NCBI GenBank assembly: GCA_037952775.1 | Contig: JBANAY010000003.1 | Coordinates: forward strand, 9,424,001 to 9,488,000 | Reading direction: 5' to 3' | DNA from: Clonostachys chloroleuca | Taxonomy: Eukaryota; Ascomycota; Sordariomycetes; Hypocreales; Bionectriaceae | DNA: 64,000 nucleotides | Shown: positions 59,593-64,000 of the stretch, piece by piece | How positions within the stretch are numbered: position 1 is the stretch's first letter | Layout: each line of letters opens with the position of its first letter | Notes under the pieces: generated by a model | The model's database searches: none | The model's input: the letters and a program-made list of their open reading frames with translations, nothing else | Told to the model about the DNA's origin: nothing | Made by a program: the position numbers and the translations under genes

Positions 59593-59687
59593 TGGTCACT
59601 ACCAGGATCGAACTGGCGACGTCCGCATTACTAAGATATCGGGTAGATATATTAGTACGGCACTCTAACCAACTGAGTTAAGCGACC
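59593..59687 (-). tRNA. tRNA-Ile (AAU) with a 21-nt intron
   Basis: The minus strand folds as a complete tRNA: acceptor stem GGTCGCT/AGTGACC (one G-T pair) with discriminator A at 59593, D arm ACTC-AGTTGGTTA-GAGT, anticodon stem CCGTA/TGCGG, T arm GCCAG-TTCGATC-CTGGT with the box B sequence GGTTCGATCC-like, and variable loop ACGTC. The anticodon loop reads CTAATA + A once an intron (59649-59629, 21 nt) between positions 37 and 38, the standard eukaryotic site, is removed; the anticodon AAT is at 59653-59651. The encoded isoacceptor is Ile, reading AUU/AUC after A34-to-inosine editing. Box A (TAACTCAGTTGG) fits the consensus roughly. CCA is not encoded. Confidence 0.95.
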
Positions 59688-61746
59688 ATGTCAATGCAGA
59701 CTCAATTTTTGTATATATAGAGATGCTTTTTCTGAATTGCCTAGTTTAGATTATCGAATTGCCCACGGAGCGGTTTAATCGGTACGAATGAGAATAAATA
59801 TCATCCAGTTCGCTTATCAAGCTCGTCAAAGACATTCGCAGTGCGCTTGCTGTTTTGGTAATGGCCTAGTTGCAAACTGGATTCGCAGCCAAAAAGCCCC
59901 AAGCTAGAATTACGGCAGTATTAATTGCGTGCTTCTAATGGCGCAAGTGGTTTCTCACATCGGACTTGAAAATTGCCCAAATTGGGTTATAGCAGCCTAG
60001 AATAGCTTTGTCCAATTGATTCTTGATGTTGGGTCACCATTATGTGGCAAGTCGCGTCAAAGCCCTGCAATAATTGTCTCCTATAGGGTAGGTGAGACTC
60101 GGCTGTCGAAGACCGCCTAGTGTTCTTGGCTACCCTACTGAAATGAATCACGCAAATTATGCAGAATGAAACGTAGGCTAGCAAATAGAAAATCTCATAA
60201 TTAGACAAGCATTTCCATTGAACGCTCAGCTATATCGACCTTCTGTACGCCCTTGAGAAAGGGTACTTGGACATGAACGCGGCCTCTACAGTGGCATCTC
60301 TGTGGTCAGCTCAACAACATGACATGGAAGGAGGGGTATTTTCGACATATGCTGCCATAAGATTCAGTTTCGATTCAATAAAGAGTTTCAGATGGAAATG
60401 TTTTTATTTGTCGGATCTGCACGTGGATCAAATTGCTGCACTATTTGGCTGCATAGCGAATATGGTCGACGACTGGAATCTTCAATGTATTGATGGGTGT
60501 TATGAACATGAGTTATCTCGGCACCATAGCAACTAGTTAGCATGGTCATGGAAAGATTTACGTTTGATTTACGTTTAAAAAGGTATGATGGCCAGGAATG
60601 TTGCGGCCCTCGCTAGTGGCCAAGGGTAAGCATTTGGCAACCACTTGTGACAAACCGGCCCTACTCGGGGAAAATAAAGCCGTAACAGCATGTACCCCGG
60701 TTTCCGTCACTATATGCTTCCGTGTGACTTTGATGAATGATACGAACCAATGGGCTGGGACCCAGCGGCAGGAAGAATCTGGGGTCATCCACCTTCCCGC
60801 CCTACGTACTGTCCTGACTTGGGATGCTGGATCCAATAGTAAAGAGGAAGAAAGGGGTTGGATGGTCCAGAATATAAGCGATGGGGGGAAGAGCGTGGTG
60901 GAAGTGAGTGGTCGGCGACGTCGCTTAGCGCAACCCGATAATCATGACAAGATGGATTCTCGGGTCGGGGAGAATTCACTGAATATCCCAAGAATGGCAG
61001 TGAGAAACAGGTCGAACGCGGCTGTATTTATCAACACAGTGAAATGAGCCGAGAACTAGCACATTTCATCAACTGATGCTCGTTTCTGACGGCAATGTGA
61101 TCCACCTCGTGTTCTTATTTTGACATGCGCTTGCGTGACATCCTGGCGCCTACGAGCAAATCGAGGATGGGGATGAAGATGGCCGTCTGGTCCCTGCCCC
61201 ACACAGATGGCCTCTGATCCAGATCAAATCTTTGTCCATACTATGCTCTCTTTGTTGCTCTGCAGCAGAGCCTCCTTTTTTAAGTTGGAGCATGACACAG
61301 GTTGTATTAAGTGGACCAAGCTGTCTCATGATCTTACCTTTCACCAAACTGCAAAGAGTAGCCCTCAAAGAAGAAGGTATGGCCGAATTCTCAACACAAA
61401 AATCAATACTTTCCCCCATAATTTACGCTTAAAGAGTTCTGCCTCGGATGTAATCGCATTGACGTTGAAAAGGTGTTGACATAAGGAGGTGGGCTGACTG
61501 GACGGGCACCATGGAAAGCTCACCTGGTGCTACCAACTCAAGGTTTGGTAGGGGCAAAGCCTTAAACGGAGATAAGTCCACCGGGGAAACATACCAACCT
61601 TACTTCCCGATCAAGACAAGCTGATTCCAGCCGTCAGATCAAAGCAGAGCCAGGGGGCGGACTGGCATCTTCCGACGGCGCGGGCTGACTCCTCATCTGC
61701 TACCTTGAATCCCACGGGGTCGGGCCACACATTTTAATATCCGGTT

Positions 61747-61938
61747 ATGATGGATCTTACAGCAGTCTTGGAATGGCGGGCTATGCTCGGCGGTAAAGAG
61801 GAGTGTAAACATTACATACAGAATTTGCTCGATAAGGTAGACCGCCGAATGTTTTCTCACTGTGAGAAGCGGCCAAATGAGGCTTTCACTCCGACAGCCC
61901 TGGCCATTTGGTTTTTCTTCGTCGGGGGCCCCAGTTGA
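61747..61938 (+). pseudogene. possible class-V aminotransferase (epimerase-like) fragment
   Basis: A 63-codon frame opens MMDLTAVLEWRAMLGGKEEC and continues KHYIQNLLDKVDRRMFSH. Fungal class-V aminotransferases (isopenicillin-N-epimerase-like) have 'xLxFRxWLGGEExIxxYxxxLA' here. The rest of the enzyme is absent, so if the likeness is real this is a relic of one. Confidence 0.25.
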
Positions 61939-62944
61939 TGACCACCTGCCCCCCGCCCCGCATCCTATGTAGAAACCTTCTCTGCGTCTGTCACCTGATC
62001 CCTTCTTCGGTTCTTCCTCAAGTGATTAGGCAGAGTTTTCTGCTGTTTAAGCATGGCCAATTGAGCAACAAGAAAGGCCACGCTGGGCGTTTGGGTGGGC
62101 AAGAAGGCCGACAAGTCATAATATGACATGTTGCCAACAGGCGTGGACGAGCCAGCACTCCGTATTACTACTGAACGTCCCAACCATTGTGCAAAAGTAC
62201 TGAAGTTATGTTACACAGCTACTTGAACCCTGACGTCAGGAGCATAATTGAGCTGATCGCCCGTCCCCAGATTTATGCGCCCGCGCTTCCCCGAAAGTGA
62301 TTGAACAAACCATCGTCAAACAAGGTGCATGTAGCAGGCCAATAAGCTCCAAGAAGATCAATCCTGTTGACTGGGCGTTTTAAAGTTGAGTGGTCGCCTA
62401 ACTGGGCATACAGACATTTTGCGGAGTTGGCGGAATCTCCCCCGCACCCTCTCCCACATTGTTCCGAGAAAGACAAAATGCCCTTGGTGTGCTGAATAAC
62501 CTAACCGGCCCTATTGCTGATCAAACTGGTAAAAAGCTCAGCAACTTTCATTTCAACCTGTTGTGACATCTAGTCCTTGATCAGCAAATCTAAACCCAAC
62601 CGGGAGATAGCAGCCCCTTTCTGGCATGGCATCTCTGTCGTTTGGCTCCATGTTCTCGGTCAGTAGGGGTTAGTTTGGTAAGACTTACTTTAATCGCTCC
62701 CCAGCCTTCATAAACACCCGCTCGACATTTACCCGGGCCGTATAACCGGCCCCTAGACTGACTTCTGCGGCCCTCTTAGCCGCCCCTCGGCCCCTTGGCA
62801 ATTCTCGTAACCACACCCTGGCTCCTCATCTGGGGTTACCCACAAATTAGCTTCTAGGACACATCCCCCCGGACTCGAATGGGCATCCGGATGGAACATC
62901 ATTGCTTGCCACTTGCTGAGACTGTGAAAAGGTCTGTCACACAC

Positions 62945-63004
62945 CACGTGAACCCCCACCCTCTCTGCCTTTGGGCTTGGGAGGTAATGGTTTGTAAGGT
63001 GGGG
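62945..63004 (+). promoter_or_regulatory. CACGTG and paired CreA-type (SYGGRG) sites upstream of the sugar transporter
   Basis: CACGTG at 62945-62950, CCCCAC at 62954-62959 (GTGGGG on minus) and GTGGGG at 62999-63004. CreA/Cre1 repressor recognises SYGGRG and often acts on closely spaced pairs; a sugar-transporter promoter is a fitting place. Short motifs occur by chance, so this is suggestive only. Confidence 0.35.
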
Positions 63005-63099
63005 AATATGTATCTTTCTTCCTGGTTGCACGTTTCTACAGGGGGTCATTATAACCGCAAAAGACGTCCCCGCGGAATTGGCCTGTTGAGTGGTCGGCG

Positions 63100-63106
63100 T
63101 ATATAT
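63100..63106 (+). promoter_or_regulatory. TATA box for the sugar transporter
   Basis: TATATAT in GGCGTATATATCCC about 160 nt upstream of the ATG, leaving room for a short 5' leader. Confidence 0.5.
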
Positions 63107-63267
63107 CCCAGCGGCGATGCCACCTTCTTAACCCCCTCTAAGAATTTCCTCACCGACTCCCAAGCTTGCTATCTCTCGCATATCAACTCTCCGAGACATC
63201 TCTGTTTATTTTGGGACCTCGTGCCTCTTCACTTTGCCAGCAAGCTTTTCGTCCCGCAACCGCCACG

Positions 63268-64000
63268 ATGGTCAACGTCGGCACGGCAGCCGACCCCATC
63301 GTCACCCGCCTCGTCGAGGAGGACAAGGTGCCATGGTATAAGAAACGGAACCTGCGCCTCATGTACGTGTGGCTGTTTCTGTGCTGCATGGGCGTTGAGA
63401 TGACCTCTGGTTTCGACTCTCAGCTCATCAACACGTTGCAATTCGCACAGCCTTTCCACAACTGTATGAACAACCCGCTCCCCTCTTGCTGAGCATTGAT
63501 TGACAGATTCTCTTCTCTTTAGACCTCGGGGGTGGTCGTCAGATAATTAACAGTGAGGGCAAGCCTGAATACGCCATCGAGCCTGGCATGCTCGGCTTCG
63601 TCAACTCGTCCTACCAGCTTGGTTCCATTTTTGCAGTACCAATTGCTCCATGGTTCGCCCAAAGATACGGACGCCGATGGTCCATTATGCTGGGATCACT
63701 CATCATGGTTTTTGGCTCTCTCCTCCAAGGGTTTGCTCAGCACAGTAAGTCATTTTTTAACATCGGGTCCGCCGCTGTGAGTTGCTAATGGTTATCATAG
63801 TTGCCATGTATATTATTGCCCGAATGGTGCTCGGGGTTGGAATCCTGTTTTGTATCATTTCAGGTGCAGCCCTCATCGGAGAGCTGGGTCACCCTAAGGA
63901 ACGACCTATTCTGACATCGCTATTCAACTCTTCCTACTTTATCGGTCAGATTCTTGCATCTGCGATTGCTATTGGTACCACAAAAATGAAGTCCGACTGG
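63268..64000 (+). CDS. MFS sugar transporter (hexose/disaccharide type), truncated by window end
   Basis: Exons 63268-63463, 63523-63744 and 63801 to the window edge, in phase; start ATG 63268 in a good context. The N-terminal part of a sugar porter is seen: RNLRLMYVWLFLCCMGVEMT (TM1), GFDSQLINTLQFAQPFHNYL, YQLGSIFAVPIAPWFAQRYG, RRWSIMLGSLIMVFGSLLQG (with the family RxGRR loop), MYIIARMVLGVGILFCIISG, the sugar-porter turn AALIGELGHPKERPILTSLF, and SSYFIGQILASAIAIGT. Loop motifs GFDSQ and ELGHPKERP fit fungal lactose/hexose permease-like members. It would be a plasma-membrane 12-TM proton symporter; the substrate cannot be inferred from the N-terminal part. The coding region continues beyond 64000, so the C-terminus is unseen. 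The upstream CreA-like sites would suit carbon-source control. Confidence 0.9.

Larger units (their letters stand above)
59688..63267. other. 3.6 kb intergenic, mostly without genes
   Basis: No complete gene. The frame at 60598-61047 has an ATG (149 codons) but no resemblance. A fragment at 61747-61938 is listed separately. Confidence 0.4.

Noticed and set aside
1..64000. CRISPR arrays, bacterial operons, rRNA genes, complete transposons
   Set aside because: No regularly spaced direct repeats, no rRNA sequence, no terminal repeats with a transposase; introns and protein families are eukaryotic.

Overview
This is nuclear DNA of a filamentous ascomycete (Pezizomycotina; class and genus cannot be settled from the sequence alone). 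The basis is the many short GT-AG introns (about 48-92 nt, several with CTAAC/CTAAT-like branch sites), the fungal families present (HET domain, DAL5-type and sugar MFS transporters, YAT amino-acid permease, Pth11-like receptor, mpaB/Lcp-type oxygenase, GH114, HRI1) and one intron-containing tRNA-Ile(AAU). Gene density is low: about 18 supported protein genes in 64 kb, separated by gene-poor stretches (1-4.8, 6-13.7, 27.1-29.7, 30.5-34.7, 49.9-52.7, 55-58 and 59.7-63.3 kb) in which I recognise only fragments.

Layout. 4.8-5.9 kb: a single-exon HET-domain protein followed by an A-rich tract. 13.7-15.4 kb: a nucleoside-hydrolase-like protein (3 exons). 17.1-18.1 kb: an ADP-ribosylglycohydrolase. 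18.6-19.1 kb: a broken ankyrin-repeat remnant. 19.4-27.1 kb: a short-chain dehydrogenase, an F-box-like protein, an mpaB/Lcp-type oxygenase and a DAL5-type transporter; three of these four carry an apparent lesion (exon phase clash, homopolymer frameshift, in-frame TAG). 29.7-30.5 kb: a fungal four-TM membrane protein with an Arg/His/Ser repeat tail. 34.8-35.7 kb: secreted GH114. 36.5-38.5 kb: a YAT amino-acid permease with a 13-nt microexon. 39.2-41.8 kb: a protein of unknown function and an HRI1 homologue. 42.3-45.8 kb: a convergent P450 / BBE-type FAD oxidase pair (the P450 has an apparent 1-nt deletion). 46.7-49.9 kb: a coiled-coil membrane ORF, a fragment and a Pth11-like receptor. 52.7-54.9 kb: a secreted BBE-type FAD oxidase. 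58-59.1 kb: an SMP-30-like beta-propeller protein. 59.6 kb: tRNA-Ile. 63.3 kb to the window end: a sugar transporter that runs off the edge.

How they may work together (inference). Two loose groups stand out. The first (4.8-19 kb) combines a HET domain, a nucleoside-hydrolase fold, an ADP-ribosylglycohydrolase and ankyrin debris, which would suit a nucleotide/ADP-ribose-themed self-recognition or stress locus. The second (42-59 kb) holds redox tailoring enzymes, a lactonase-like protein and a receptor but no PKS, NRPS or terpene-synthase backbone in the window. The 19-27 kb group resembles a small catabolic or secondary-metabolism block that is decaying or contains assembly errors.
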